Source: JADKBO01 sp965230345
GTDB lineage: Bacteria > Bacteroidota > Bacteroidia > Chitinophagales > Saprospiraceae
Assembly: GCA_965230345.1 (NCBI GenBank)
Contig: CBDDKR010000002.1
Coordinates: 2,294,001-2,358,000, forward strand
Reading direction: 5' to 3'
DNA length: 64,000 nucleotides
A program made the position numbers and the translations under genes. Positions 18,125 through 27,264 of this stretch are shown here, piece by piece. Below the pieces are notes generated by a model. It did not search any database. It was not told the DNA's origin and was given only the letters and a program-made list of their open reading frames with translations. Within the stretch, counting starts at the first letter, position 1; each line of letters starts with the position of its first letter.

Positions 18125-21100
18125 ATGAAGAAAATAATGATTTGTCTAGTATTAATGATGGGATTTTTACTAGGACGAAATAGTCTATTCTCCCAACATA
18201 ATCACTCAGAACAACATAGCTTTATATTAGACCCCAATGTCGAATTACAAAAGATCCATAATACTCGAGCAGCAATAGAACTTCGTATTCCTGGATTTAG
18301 ACAGATAAGTGCTCAATATGTTGAGAATAATGCTTTGTCAGATGAAATGCAACGACAGTTTAATGACATTAAATCTTATGATTTAATAGAGAACAACGTG
18401 TTTATTGGTACCTGTACTTGGAGCCCTTATGGTGTTTGGTACTACCTTAAGATAGATGGCGAGTTGATCGCAGTTTACCCAGAATTAGAATCTTCGACGC
18501 ATAATCATATTGTAGAATTTGGCATTCATCATAAAGAAGACCATCAATGTGATTATGATTTTGTTATGAAAGAAAAAAGAGAAAACCCTGCTTTGTTCAG
18601 AGAAATTGAATCCATGGCAGAGCAAATGCAGCAATCTAGGACTTCATTTGGTGAAGAGGTACGAGATTATCGAGTTGCCTTTGTTACTACGGGTGAATTT
18701 TATCAATTAAATGGTAATGCTCCTGGTCCTGTAAATGCAGTCATTACCGCTACTATTAATGGATTGACAACGCTATATCTGAATGAATTGTCTGTACGCT
18801 TTACTTTAAGTAGATCAAGATTATATACCAACCCAAATACAGATCCCTTTGACCCAGCCTTGAATAATAGGACGGGACAAGCAGCACAAGTCGTTGCGGA
18901 TAATTGGGGGCCAGCGTTATACGATATTGGCCATGCCATTCATAGGTCTAGTACTGGGGACGGATGGGAATCAGGTGGATTAGCACAACTGAATTCTGTA
19001 TGTAGAGAAAATGGTCCATCAGGACCTCAGCCTAAGGCCAGTGGTTGGTCAGGGTCATATAATACAAGTGGTTTCTCTTGGATTGCATTAATAGGACACG
19101 AATTTGGACACATGTTTGGTGCTGAGCATACCTTTAATGGAATAGGAAGTAGCTGTACGGATGCGATCTCTGAAACAACAGCCTATGAGATTGGTAGTGG
19201 TACGACGATAATGTCTTATAATGGAATTTGTGATGATGACCAGAATATTCCAGCTTCTGGTGCTGCGGATAATTACTTCCATGTGAATTCTTTATTGCAA
19301 ATGAGAAACCATATTTTGGGAATAGGAGATTGTGCTGCCAAAGAGGCGAGTAATAATAATTTGCCAGTAGTAGACCCATCACCTTGTGGTGCAAATTATA
19401 CCATTCCTAAATCAACGCCGTTTTATTTGGAGGGAATGGCTGAAGATGCAGATGGACATGAATTGACATATTGTTGGGAACAATTTGATGAGGATGGTCC
19501 TGGAACACCAACTCAAGGAATGATTGGAACAGCAGCAGCCACTCGATCCAATGCGCCATTATTTAGAAGTTATCCTCCCACAAGTGTACCTTATCGTTAT
19601 TTCCCTGATGAAGCTACGGTTCGAAATGGAAATCAAACCAATCCATTTGACGCACTACCAGCATTAAGCAGAACAATAAATATGAAACTTACTGTTCGAG
19701 ATAATCGACCAGATGGTGGAGCATTTACTACGGAAGATTTAGCGCTTAATATTGCAAATACAGGTCCTCTGATTGTACCGAATCAACCCAATTGGAATAC
19801 GGGTGACAATGTAACGATAAATTGGAATACGGTCGGATCTGATGCACTTTGTGAAAAAGCGGATGTTTTACTATCCGTTGACGGAGGAATAACTTATCCA
19901 TATGTTTTAGGCGAAGATGTTGACTATGCTTCTGGAAGTTTAAATATTGAGGTTTCGGGATTGTACCCTAATACCACCCAAGCAAGAATAAAAGTCAAGT
20001 GTGATGACTATGAGTGTTTTTACTTTTACGATATTACCGATAGAACCTTTAGTATCATATCGGAATGTGATGCACCAACTACTTTTTTGTGTCCTGCTCA
20101 TGATCAAGAGTTTGATAGAGGGGATTCTGGATTGAACATGACAAATCTTAATATTATTGAGGGTGTTGGGGTAAACTCAGTTACAGCAGATATTTCATTT
20201 AGTAATTCAGAAACCGTCGATATTGTAACCTTTGATCAAGATGGAGTCTCATGTAAAACAATCTCGGATAATTATGTAGGAGAATTTTTTATTTTTCAAG
20301 TTGATAAAAGCGGAGAATATACCTTTGATATAGAGCCAAGTGCTGATGGGTTTGGGTTTATTTCTTTATTCACAGATGATAATTTTTCAGCAGTAAATGG
20401 TTGTCCGTCGTTCGTTAGTTCTTCCGCGTTATGGGCTGGGAATGGTAGTACTGTAAGTGCAAGAACATCATTAGTTGCCCAATTAACAGCTTGTACGAAT
20501 TACCGTATAGTTTTTTATAATTACCAACCGCCTGCTTCAACTTCATTCGATAATGTAACAGGACCTGGATCTGTAATAGAACAATCAGCTCCAAATGCTG
20601 ATTTTGGATTGGCATATATGGTTGTTGGGAAAATGGATAATATTATAAAGATGGTTAGCCAGACTGCGGATTTCACAAGTCTTCCTGGTGGCGAATACGT
20701 CGTTTATGCTGTTTCAGCAAAAAGTGGAGGAGCAACTCCACCAAATATTACCAATCTTGCCAGCTATGTTGGTGAACAATTTAATGAATTTTATATCGAT
20801 GGTGATTGCTTTTTAACTTCAGCCAATTCATTTGATTTGACAATAAATGGGAGCTGTAGCATAACTGGTGTTGAAAATGGAGCAACGGGAATGTGTGATC
20901 CAATGACGAATTTATTTACACAAGAAGTCATTGTAACCTTTGATAATGTCCCAAGTCAAGGTGAATTATCTGTCAATGGTCAATTATTCCCAATTGGTAC
21001 GTCACCACAGATGGTCACAGTTAATATACCATCGAATGGTGAAATGGTCATTGGAGATGTTTTCTTTACCGAAGAACCTAATTGTATTTCAAATTTTGAA

Positions 21101-24100
21101 GTCCAGGCTCCAGAAAATTGCTGTCCATTTGAAGTTAACTTACAAGATAGCTTGACAATTTGTGAAGGGAATATGGAGACATTGGATGCAGGACAAGGTG
21201 GATTGAGTGGATCTTATTCTTGGTTTAAAGATGGAGTTGATTTATCTTCTAATACTCCTACGATTGATGTTTCCGAAGCAGGGACATACCTAGTAGAGGT
21301 GAGAAACGATACCGAATGTCTTGTTGTGGATCAAATTGTAATAGAAGTATCTGCAGTTCCAACAATTCAGGCTTCTGATGATGTTACGATTTGTGATGGA
21401 ACGCCGACTACACTTTCCGTTACAACAAATGGTGATTCTATAAGGTGGTCGATCAATGGAGACATATTAAAGGAAGGAATATCGAGCTCTCTAAACGTAT
21501 CCATGGGAGGTACATATTTGGTAGAAGCCTACTATTCGTCATCTTGTCCAGCGTCAGACAATATTGTTGTCACAGCTAAATCGTCTCCCTCTCCGGATTT
21601 AGGCGGAGATCAATTCATTTGCGAGGGTGAATCTGTAATATTGGATGCTACAACTCCCGATGGTGTAGTATATAATTGGTTTATGGATGGAAGTCCTATT
21701 ATGAATAATTCATCTATGTTAGAAGTAAACACCAATTCAACAATTCGAGTAGAAGTTGGAAATGATGGAGATTGTTTTGGAATGGATGAAGTCGTAGTAA
21801 GTGTTGAAGGATTTCCAACATTGAATGTTTCTTCAGATGTAACGATATGTGATGGTGAAGAGACTATATTGGAAGCAATGACCAACGCTTCATTAATTAA
21901 ATGGTACGTTAATGGTACGTTGATGCAAAGTGGACCAATGACAACATTCACTACAAATATGGGAGGTGATGTCAGAGTCGAGGCTGGTAATTCTGATAAT
22001 TGTCAGGTAGCCCAAAATATTATTGTAACAGCAAAAGACTCACCAAAACCTAATTTAGGATTTGATGTTCGAATGTGTGAGGGAGAGCAAGCTAGGCTAA
22101 GCAGTAATACTGATGGGGTCAAATATGTGTGGTATAAGGATGGGGTAGAAATCCCTATGGAAACGGATTCGTTCATTCTAGTGGATCAATCGGGGATTTA
22201 CAAGTTTGAAGTCACAAATGATGGTGATTGTATGGGCGAAGATGAAATCCAAGTTGACTTTTTTGCTCTTCCCGTAATTGAGGCTGGTGATGATTTAACT
22301 TTTTGTTCAGGAACAGAAGCTCAAGTAAATGCGATGTCTTCTTCGGATGATTTCGAATGGTTTAAAGATGGAGCTCCTTATGCTGTTACTGATCTTCAGT
22401 TTAATACAATGGAGCCGGGTCAGTATGTTTTAGAAGCTAAAAATGAAGCAGATTGCTCTGTATTTGATACCTTAAATATTGAAGAAATCATAAGTCCAGT
22501 AGTAGATTTAGGGGATGACCAATTAGCATGTGATGGAGATGATGTAACTTTAGAAGGCCCGAATGGGAATTACAATTACGAATGGTTCGTAGGAGGTATG
22601 TCGACTTCTTCAGATCCATCATTAACTGTAAATTCGGATGCTCTTGTAGTCCTTATTGTTACAGACCAGAATGATTGTTCAGGTGAAGATAATGTAGAAA
22701 TTGACTTCGAACCTGGCCCAAGTCTTATGGTAAATGAGACAAATGTTGAACTTTGTGAAGGTCAGAGTTTTAATTTGGAATTAACTACCAATGCAACATC
22801 TATTAAATGGTTTAAAGATGACCAAGAATTATCTGGACAAACGACAACAATGTTGCAAGTAACTGAGGCAGGAGTTTATAAAGCACAGGGTCAAGGAAAT
22901 GGTGATTGTGTGGTGGAAGAACAAATTAATGTCGTTGTTAATTCTGTACCAGTGATGGATTTGGAAGATTCGTATATGGCTTGTGAAGGAGAACCTGCTG
23001 AATTGTCAACGAGTGCTCAAGGAGATTCGTACGAATGGACTTTTAATGGAAATGTAGTTGGCAATATGTCTAGTTATTCTGCGACCATGGCAGGAACATA
23101 TACTTTAACAGTCACCAATGAATTTGATTGTTCTTCAATGGACATGACAGAGGTGTCTTTTGTAGCCCAACCAACAATAGATGGATTACCGACTTCATCA
23201 AACTATTGTGAAGGAAGTACACTAGAACTGAGTGCGAATTCGAATGCTTCTTCTTTTCAGTGGTTGTTAAACGGTAATGATCTTACCGGTGAGAATAGTT
23301 CTATGATTGAAATTAGTATGCCTGGAAATTATACACTTCAGGCGATTGGTCAAGGCGATTGCACCAATTCTTTTGATGTAATAGTAAATGAAGTTGCGGC
23401 TCCAAAGGTTGATCTAGGTGATGACCAAGAGTTATGTCCTGGACAAAACATTCAGCTCGATGCTGGTACTGGAAATGGGTTGTCTTATGTATGGAGCGGT
23501 GGAGAAAATTCTTCTTCGATTGTTGTAATGAATAATAATGTTACAACACAGTCCAACGAACTGCATACTGTCGTTGTGACGAATTCGGATGATTGTTCAA
23601 GTAGAGATAGTATTACTATTACATTGTTACCGGTAGTTGAGGCCTTGATAACATCTAATTCTAATGGAGTATGTTTAGGTGATTCTATGTTATTAACAGC
23701 ATCTGGTGGTACAAGTTATACATGGAATGGTCCATCAAATTCATTTGAAGTTATTAGTGGAAACACTATTTTGGTTTATCCAGAAGTTGATGCAACTTTT
23801 AGCGTAGAAGTGTCAGATAATTGTCCCGGTAACCAAGACGATACTTCACAATTGGTATTGGTGCATGAATTAATGGATGCTTCCGCAGGAATGGATACAT
23901 GTATAATCGTAGGGAAAACGATTCAGTTAAATGCCAGTGGTGGAGTGAGTTATATATGGGAAGATAACCCCACAATTGTTGGAAATTCAAATATTGCCAA
24001 TCCAGAAGTTAATCCAGAAGAAGAAACAACTTATGTCGTAAATATTACGGATGCGAATGGTTGTAGTTCAACGGATTCTGTGGTAATATGCGTTGTGACG

Positions 24101-24388
24101 GATCCATTATCCATATTTAAATCAGTAACTGCCATTACTCCTAATGGAGATGGTAAAAATGATAACTTACAGTTCCCTGGCTTGGAGGCTTTTGAAAAAA
24201 ACAAGCTAGTGATCTATAATCGTTGGGGAAACATTGTTTTTGAAAAAGAAAACTATCAGATCAGCGGTGAGTTGTTTGAAGGATTGAAAAACGGAGAGGA
24301 ATTACCAGCCGATACATATTATTATATATTGACATTTGATGATTTTACCATCAAGGAGACCTTAACAATATTAAAGAATAAAGAGTAA
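18125..24388 (+). CDS. Giant secreted metzincin (reprolysin-like) protease with Ig-like repeat array and type B T9SS signal
   Basis: Secreted protein of 2087 residues from ATG 18125 (an in-frame TTG at 18089 is less likely since it puts 12 residues before the signal peptide). Signal peptide about 1-22. The protease domain carries the metzincin zinc site HEFGHMFGAEH (325-335) and a Met-turn TIMSY about 40 residues later, as in M12/reprolysin-like peptidases. Next come beta-rich domains, then from about residue 1013 to 1990 roughly 13 Ig/PKD-like units of about 75 residues, each opening with CxG and containing a W near its middle. The last ~85 residues (ITPNGDGKNDNLQFPG, then LVIYNRWGNIVFEKENY) are the gliding-motility-type, type B T9SS sorting domain. 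The PorP/SprF gene follows immediately, as is common for type B cargo. Confidence 0.92.
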   Translation: MKKIMICLVLMMGFLLGRNSLFSQHNHSEQHSFILDPNVELQKIHNTRAAIELRIPGFRQISAQYVENNALSDEMQRQFNDIKSYDLIENNVFIGTCTWSPYGVWYYLKIDGELIAVYPELESSTHNHIVEFGIHHKEDHQCDYDFVMKEKRENPALFREIESMAEQMQQSRTSFGEEVRDYRVAFVTTGEFYQLNGNAPGPVNAVITATINGLTTLYLNELSVRFTLSRSRLYTNPNTDPFDPALNNRTGQAAQVVADNWGPALYDIGHAIHRSSTGDGWESGGLAQLNSVCRENGPSGPQPKASGWSGSYNTSGFSWIALIGHEFGHMFGAEHTFNGIGSSCTDAISETTAYEIGSGTTIMSYNGICDDDQNIPASGAADNYFHVNSLLQMRNHILGIGDCAAKEASNNNLPVVDPSPCGANYTIPKSTPFYLEGMAEDADGHELTYCWEQFDEDGPGTPTQGMIGTAAATRSNAPLFRSYPPTSVPYRYFPDEATVRNGNQTNPFDALPALSRTINMKLTVRDNRPDGGAFTTEDLALNIANTGPLIVPNQPNWNTGDNVTINWNTVGSDALCEKADVLLSVDGGITYPYVLGEDVDYASGSLNIEVSGLYPNTTQARIKVKCDDYECFYFYDITDRTFSIISECDAPTTFLCPAHDQEFDRGDSGLNMTNLNIIEGVGVNSVTADISFSNSETVDIVTFDQDGVSCKTISDNYVGEFFIFQVDKSGEYTFDIEPSADGFGFISLFTDDNFSAVNGCPSFVSSSALWAGNGSTVSARTSLVAQLTACTNYRIVFYNYQPPASTSFDNVTGPGSVIEQSAPNADFGLAYMVVGKMDNIIKMVSQTADFTSLPGGEYVVYAVSAKSGGATPPNITNLASYVGEQFNEFYIDGDCFLTSANSFDLTINGSCSITGVENGATGMCDPMTNLFTQEVIVTFDNVPSQGELSVNGQLFPIGTSPQMVTVNIPSNGEMVIGDVFFTEEPNCISNFEVQAPENCCPFEVNLQDSLTICEGNMETLDAGQGGLSGSYSWFKDGVDLSSNTPTIDVSEAGTYLVEVRNDTECLVVDQIVIEVSAVPTIQASDDVTICDGTPTTLSVTTNGDSIRWSINGDILKEGISSSLNVSMGGTYLVEAYYSSSCPASDNIVVTAKSSPSPDLGGDQFICEGESVILDATTPDGVVYNWFMDGSPIMNNSSMLEVNTNSTIRVEVGNDGDCFGMDEVVVSVEGFPTLNVSSDVTICDGEETILEAMTNASLIKWYVNGTLMQSGPMTTFTTNMGGDVRVEAGNSDNCQVAQNIIVTAKDSPKPNLGFDVRMCEGEQARLSSNTDGVKYVWYKDGVEIPMETDSFILVDQSGIYKFEVTNDGDCMGEDEIQVDFFALPVIEAGDDLTFCSGTEAQVNAMSSSDDFEWFKDGAPYAVTDLQFNTMEPGQYVLEAKNEADCSVFDTLNIEEIISPVVDLGDDQLACDGDDVTLEGPNGNYNYEWFVGGMSTSSDPSLTVNSDALVVLIVTDQNDCSGEDNVEIDFEPGPSLMVNETNVELCEGQSFNLELTTNATSIKWFKDDQELSGQTTTMLQVTEAGVYKAQGQGNGDCVVEEQINVVVNSVPVMDLEDSYMACEGEPAELSTSAQGDSYEWTFNGNVVGNMSSYSATMAGTYTLTVTNEFDCSSMDMTEVSFVAQPTIDGLPTSSNYCEGSTLELSANSNASSFQWLLNGNDLTGENSSMIEISMPGNYTLQAIGQGDCTNSFDVIVNEVAAPKVDLGDDQELCPGQNIQLDAGTGNGLSYVWSGGENSSSIVVMNNNVTTQSNELHTVVVTNSDDCSSRDSITITLLPVVEALITSNSNGVCLGDSMLLTASGGTSYTWNGPSNSFEVISGNTILVYPEVDATFSVEVSDNCPGNQDDTSQLVLVHELMDASAGMDTCIIVGKTIQLNASGGVSYIWEDNPTIVGNSNIANPEVNPEEETTYVVNITDANGCSSTDSVVICVVTDPLSIFKSVTAITPNGDGKNDNLQFPGLEAFEKNKLVIYNRWGNIVFEKENYQISGELFEGLKNGEELPADTYYYILTFDDFTIKETLTILKNKE
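21161..24085 (+). repeat. In-gene array of about 13 Ig-like units (about 225 bp each), two types alternating
   Basis: Protein-level repeats inside the protease gene. Type A units follow linkers such as SPSPDLGGD, SPKPNLGFD, SPVVDLGDD, APKVDLGDD; type B units follow VPTIQASDD, FPTLNVSSD, LPVIEAGDD. The two types alternate for most of the array, giving a supra-repeat of about 150 residues. DNA identity between units is low, so the array is old. Confidence 0.75.
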
Positions 24389-24442
24389 TTGTTAAGGAAA
24401 TCGAAGTCTCATAAATTCATCAATTCAATAAATTAAAAACTA

Positions 24443-25363
24443 ATGAAAAACTTATTTATATATATCGCCCTTTTAACCAGTTTAACAATTAGTGCTCAGC
24501 AAACAAGTCAGACAACTTTTTTTAATGAGTCTAGGGCTTTTTGGAATCCAGCTTATACTGGGTTTGATAATAAAGTCTCATACAATGGATTTATTCGTCA
24601 GCAATGGCTGGGATTTGGGTTAAATGCACCTAGATCTGTATTTGCGGATTTTCAATATCCATTTGTAGATTATAATATGGCAGCTTCTGGAGGGTTGCAA
24701 TATGATCAAACAGGACCTGTAAGTAAAAGAGGTGTTGTCTTAAATTATGCTTACCATTTAAAAGACCTCAATGATAATGAGGCATCACTTAGTCTGGGTA
24801 TAACTGCGGGTGGATTCCAATATGTTTACAATCCTTCAAAAGAAGTAGTGTTACATGAAGATGATCCATCGTTATTATCTGGAACGAAATCTGGATTTTA
24901 TCCAAGTATTGGTGGTGGATTGTTTTACCAAAGTAGTTCCAGAGCTTTTAAAGGGAATAGTGTTTTTTACTTTGGTGGAAGTTTTATCCAAGGGTATCAA
25001 ACAAATGTCTTAGTAGAAGAGTTTAACCAAAAGAGGGTTTCACATCTGACTTTTGAGGCAGGAACAAAGATATATGGATATGATTATTTTTGGCAACCTT
25101 CAATAAGTGTGAATTACACTTCACCTGATATAATGGATGTACTTGCTGGTGTTGTTTTTGAGATGCGTGACAAGTTTTGGGCCGGTGCTGGATATTCGTC
25201 TGTTCGAGAATTGTCTGTACAAGGAGGATATATCATAAATGAAATAGGAGGAAGAGATACAAGATTGAGAATAGGAGTACTGGGCAATATTGGGTTAGGA
25301 GATAAGTTAGAAAATTTTGGTCCAGGTGCAGAGTTATTCGCAAGATATGAACTAGATTTGTAG
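24443..25363 (+). CDS. PorP/SprF-family type IX secretion outer-membrane protein
   Basis: Outer-membrane beta-barrel protein of the PorP/SprF family (306 residues). A signal peptide ending near TISAQ is followed by the family start (FFNESRAFWNPAYTGF), then IRQQWLGF, and the C-terminus ends in an amphipathic strand, YELDL. Members are needed for secretion or attachment of type B T9SS cargo, and they are typically encoded just downstream of the cargo gene, exactly as here (54 bp after the giant protease). A dedicated pairing with that protease is inferred from the context. Confidence 0.92.
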   Translation: MKNLFIYIALLTSLTISAQQTSQTTFFNESRAFWNPAYTGFDNKVSYNGFIRQQWLGFGLNAPRSVFADFQYPFVDYNMAASGGLQYDQTGPVSKRGVVLNYAYHLKDLNDNEASLSLGITAGGFQYVYNPSKEVVLHEDDPSLLSGTKSGFYPSIGGGLFYQSSSRAFKGNSVFYFGGSFIQGYQTNVLVEEFNQKRVSHLTFEAGTKIYGYDYFWQPSISVNYTSPDIMDVLAGVVFEMRDKFWAGAGYSSVRELSVQGGYIINEIGGRDTRLRIGVLGNIGLGDKLENFGPGAELFARYELDL

Positions 25364-25390
25364 GCTTAACAATAGATTAAGTTGGTGTAG

Positions 25391-26173
25391 ATGTACGAAT
25401 TTCATAAAAACAAAGACCATTATTTCTCGATGCAAAAATGGGTCACAAAAGAGTATGTGATCCCATTTGTATTTGATCAAAGAGAGACGGGCGAACTTGA
25501 TGTGCTTGAGATAGGTTGCGCAGAAGCTGGTGTTTTGGCGGCATTCTTAGAAGCTGGTCATCGTGGGGTAGGAATAGAATTGAGTCCTTCACGTTCAGAA
25601 AAAGCTAGATCTTATCTTAAAGCAGCCATTGATGAAGGTAAAGCTTCAATTATTAATAGTAATATCTATGATATAGATGCAGCATCTCGTACCGAATTAC
25701 GATTCGATCTTATCGTATTAAAAGATGTTATTGAGCATATTCCTAATCAGGAAAAGTTTATTCCTGTATTAAAGGCTTTTTTAAAACCGAATGGTAAGGT
25801 GTTTTTTGGATACCCTCCTTGGTGGATGCCTTTTGGAGGACACCAACAAATTTGTAGTAATAAATTGTTATCGGTAATGCCGTGGTTCCATTTGTTTCCT
25901 ACACCGATTTATAAGATGATTTTAAGAATTTTTGGGGAGTCAAGTAAAACAATTGATGAGTTAATAGAAATCAAGGAAACTGGAATAAACATCGAAAGGA
26001 TGTATAGTATATTAGCTAATTCGGGATATCAAATTGAAAAGGAAAAACTGTGGTTTATTAATCCTATTTATAAGAAAAAATTTGGACTAACACCGAGGAC
26101 GAGTTTTGTAAGAATTCCATTTCTCAGGAATGTTTTTTCAACTTGCCACTATATTTTGTTTTTGCCAAAGTAA
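25391..26173 (+). CDS. Class I SAM-dependent methyltransferase
   Basis: 260 residues with a Rossmann-type methyltransferase core: motif I VLEIGCAEAGVLAAFL (residues about 36-51), acidic residue at the end of strand 2 (GIELSPSR), and motif IV DLIVLKDVIEHI (about 115-126). The C-terminal part (GHQQICSNKLLSVMPWFH) is similar to methyltransferases near polysaccharide genes, but the substrate cannot be assigned. It is 27 bp after the PorP/SprF gene and may be in the same transcript. Confidence 0.82.
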   Translation: MYEFHKNKDHYFSMQKWVTKEYVIPFVFDQRETGELDVLEIGCAEAGVLAAFLEAGHRGVGIELSPSRSEKARSYLKAAIDEGKASIINSNIYDIDAASRTELRFDLIVLKDVIEHIPNQEKFIPVLKAFLKPNGKVFFGYPPWWMPFGGHQQICSNKLLSVMPWFHLFPTPIYKMILRIFGESSKTIDELIEIKETGINIERMYSILANSGYQIEKEKLWFINPIYKKKFGLTPRTSFVRIPFLRNVFSTCHYILFLPK

Positions 26174-26270
26174 ATTGGTGTTAATTGCTTCAATAATTAT
26201 TTGATAGTTTTTTATTAAGCCATTAGATTTAAATAAATTTAGATTAACTTTTTATTAAGTTGATCATCCT

Positions 26271-26278
26271 TAATTTTG
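26271..26278 (+). promoter_or_regulatory. -7 box TAATTTTG upstream of the DUF1573 gene
   Basis: TAATTTTG matches TAnnTTTG, 29 bp before the ATG at 26308. No TTG at the expected -33 distance was seen. Confidence 0.35.
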
Positions 26279-26307
26279 TAAGATATTTGTGAAATAAAAA
26301 CATACTT

Positions 26308-26706
26308 ATGAATCGATTGTTAATATTTGTTGGGCTTTGTACATTTTTGAGCTTTGGACTTTACGCCCAAAAAGTAGAAGGAATTAGTATGACCTTCAAA
26401 AATGAACACCTTGATATTGGAAAAATAAAGAAAGGAGAAAAAAGAACTTTTGATTTTGAGTTTACCAATACAGGCACCGAAGATTTGCGAATTGCCATTG
26501 TTTCTGGCTGCGACTGTACTACCTTGGATTGGCCAAGAAGGGCTATTAAGCCTGGAGATTCAGCGATGATTAATGTGATTTTCGATAGTACCGAAAAAGA
26601 AGAATCCGAAACAGTAGATGTGGATATATATCTTAAGAATTTAGATCCCAAAACAGGTGAGCAGTATCTAAAAATTGTTGACTACAAGTTTGAATTAATA
26701 GAATAA
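26308..26706 (+). CDS. DUF1573 secreted protein
   Basis: Small exported protein (132 residues): signal peptide ending at LYAQ, then a single Ig-like/MSP-like domain of the DUF1573 type. The diagnostic parts are FDFEFTNTGTEDLRI and the Cys-containing SGCDCTT segment, followed by KPGDSAMINVIFDS. The family is abundant in Bacteroidota and has no assigned biochemical function. BatD-like genes follow on the same strand. Confidence 0.85.
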   Translation: MNRLLIFVGLCTFLSFGLYAQKVEGISMTFKNEHLDIGKIKKGEKRTFDFEFTNTGTEDLRIAIVSGCDCTTLDWPRRAIKPGDSAMINVIFDSTEKEESETVDVDIYLKNLDPKTGEQYLKIVDYKFELIE

Positions 26707-26760
26707 TTGATTAAGTAATCCGCTGATGTATTACTAATTGAGAATTATAAAATAAATGAT

Positions 26761-27264
26761 ATGTCACGACTAGTAATGGTTTTATCGATATGTTCAATTT
26801 TTATAGCTTCCCATGCTCAAGGTGATTTTAGGGTAGAGTATAATCGAGATACGGTTTATTTGGGAAATACTGTAACGATAAGTTTCGTAGCAGAAAATAT
26901 TGATGGTGAGTTTGAGTCTCCACATAATTTTGAAGAATTACCGGTAGTTTTTGGTCCCAATACAAGTAGGTCCATGTCTATTGTAAATGGTGTAGCTGAA
27001 AGCAAGTCAACATATTCTTATACCTTAAATCCAGCTGAACCAGGGATTTTGGTCATTGAACCTGCATATATTATTACACAAGACTCGACCCATGAGACTG
27101 AGTTTTTGAATATTGTAGTCCTCGAAAATCCTGAGGGAATTATCCAAAAGGATAAAAGAACTACTGATTTTGGTTCGTTTTTTAATTTTGGACCATCCAA
27201 ATCAAAACCCAGACATAAGAAAAAACAAGAGTCTAAGTCAAAACGCAAAATTAAACGAATTTGA
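26761..27264 (+). CDS. Short BatD-like secreted protein with basic tail
   Basis: 167 residues with a signal peptide (ends near ASHAQ) and one beta-sandwich domain (about 22-128) that resembles the first domain of the adjacent BatD: both have the arrangement V-L/F-x-E-N, then V-V-x-G-P-x-x-S, then I-x-NG, then S-Y-x-Y. The last 25 residues are strongly basic and low complexity (KSKPRHKKKQESKSKRKIKR). No membrane anchor after the signal peptide. Its stop overlaps the TTG start of BatD by four bases (TTGA), so the two are translationally coupled. It may be a truncated duplicate that stayed functional. Confidence 0.75.
   Translation: MSRLVMVLSICSIFIASHAQGDFRVEYNRDTVYLGNTVTISFVAENIDGEFESPHNFEELPVVFGPNTSRSMSIVNGVAESKSTYSYTLNPAEPGILVIEPAYIITQDSTHETEFLNIVVLENPEGIIQKDKRTTDFGSFFNFGPSKSKPRHKKKQESKSKRKIKRI

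Noticed and set aside
18703..23990. Minus-strand open frames inside the protease gene and similar ones inside the cohesin gene
   Set aside because: Shadow frames of the long repetitive coding regions, without promoters or family matches.
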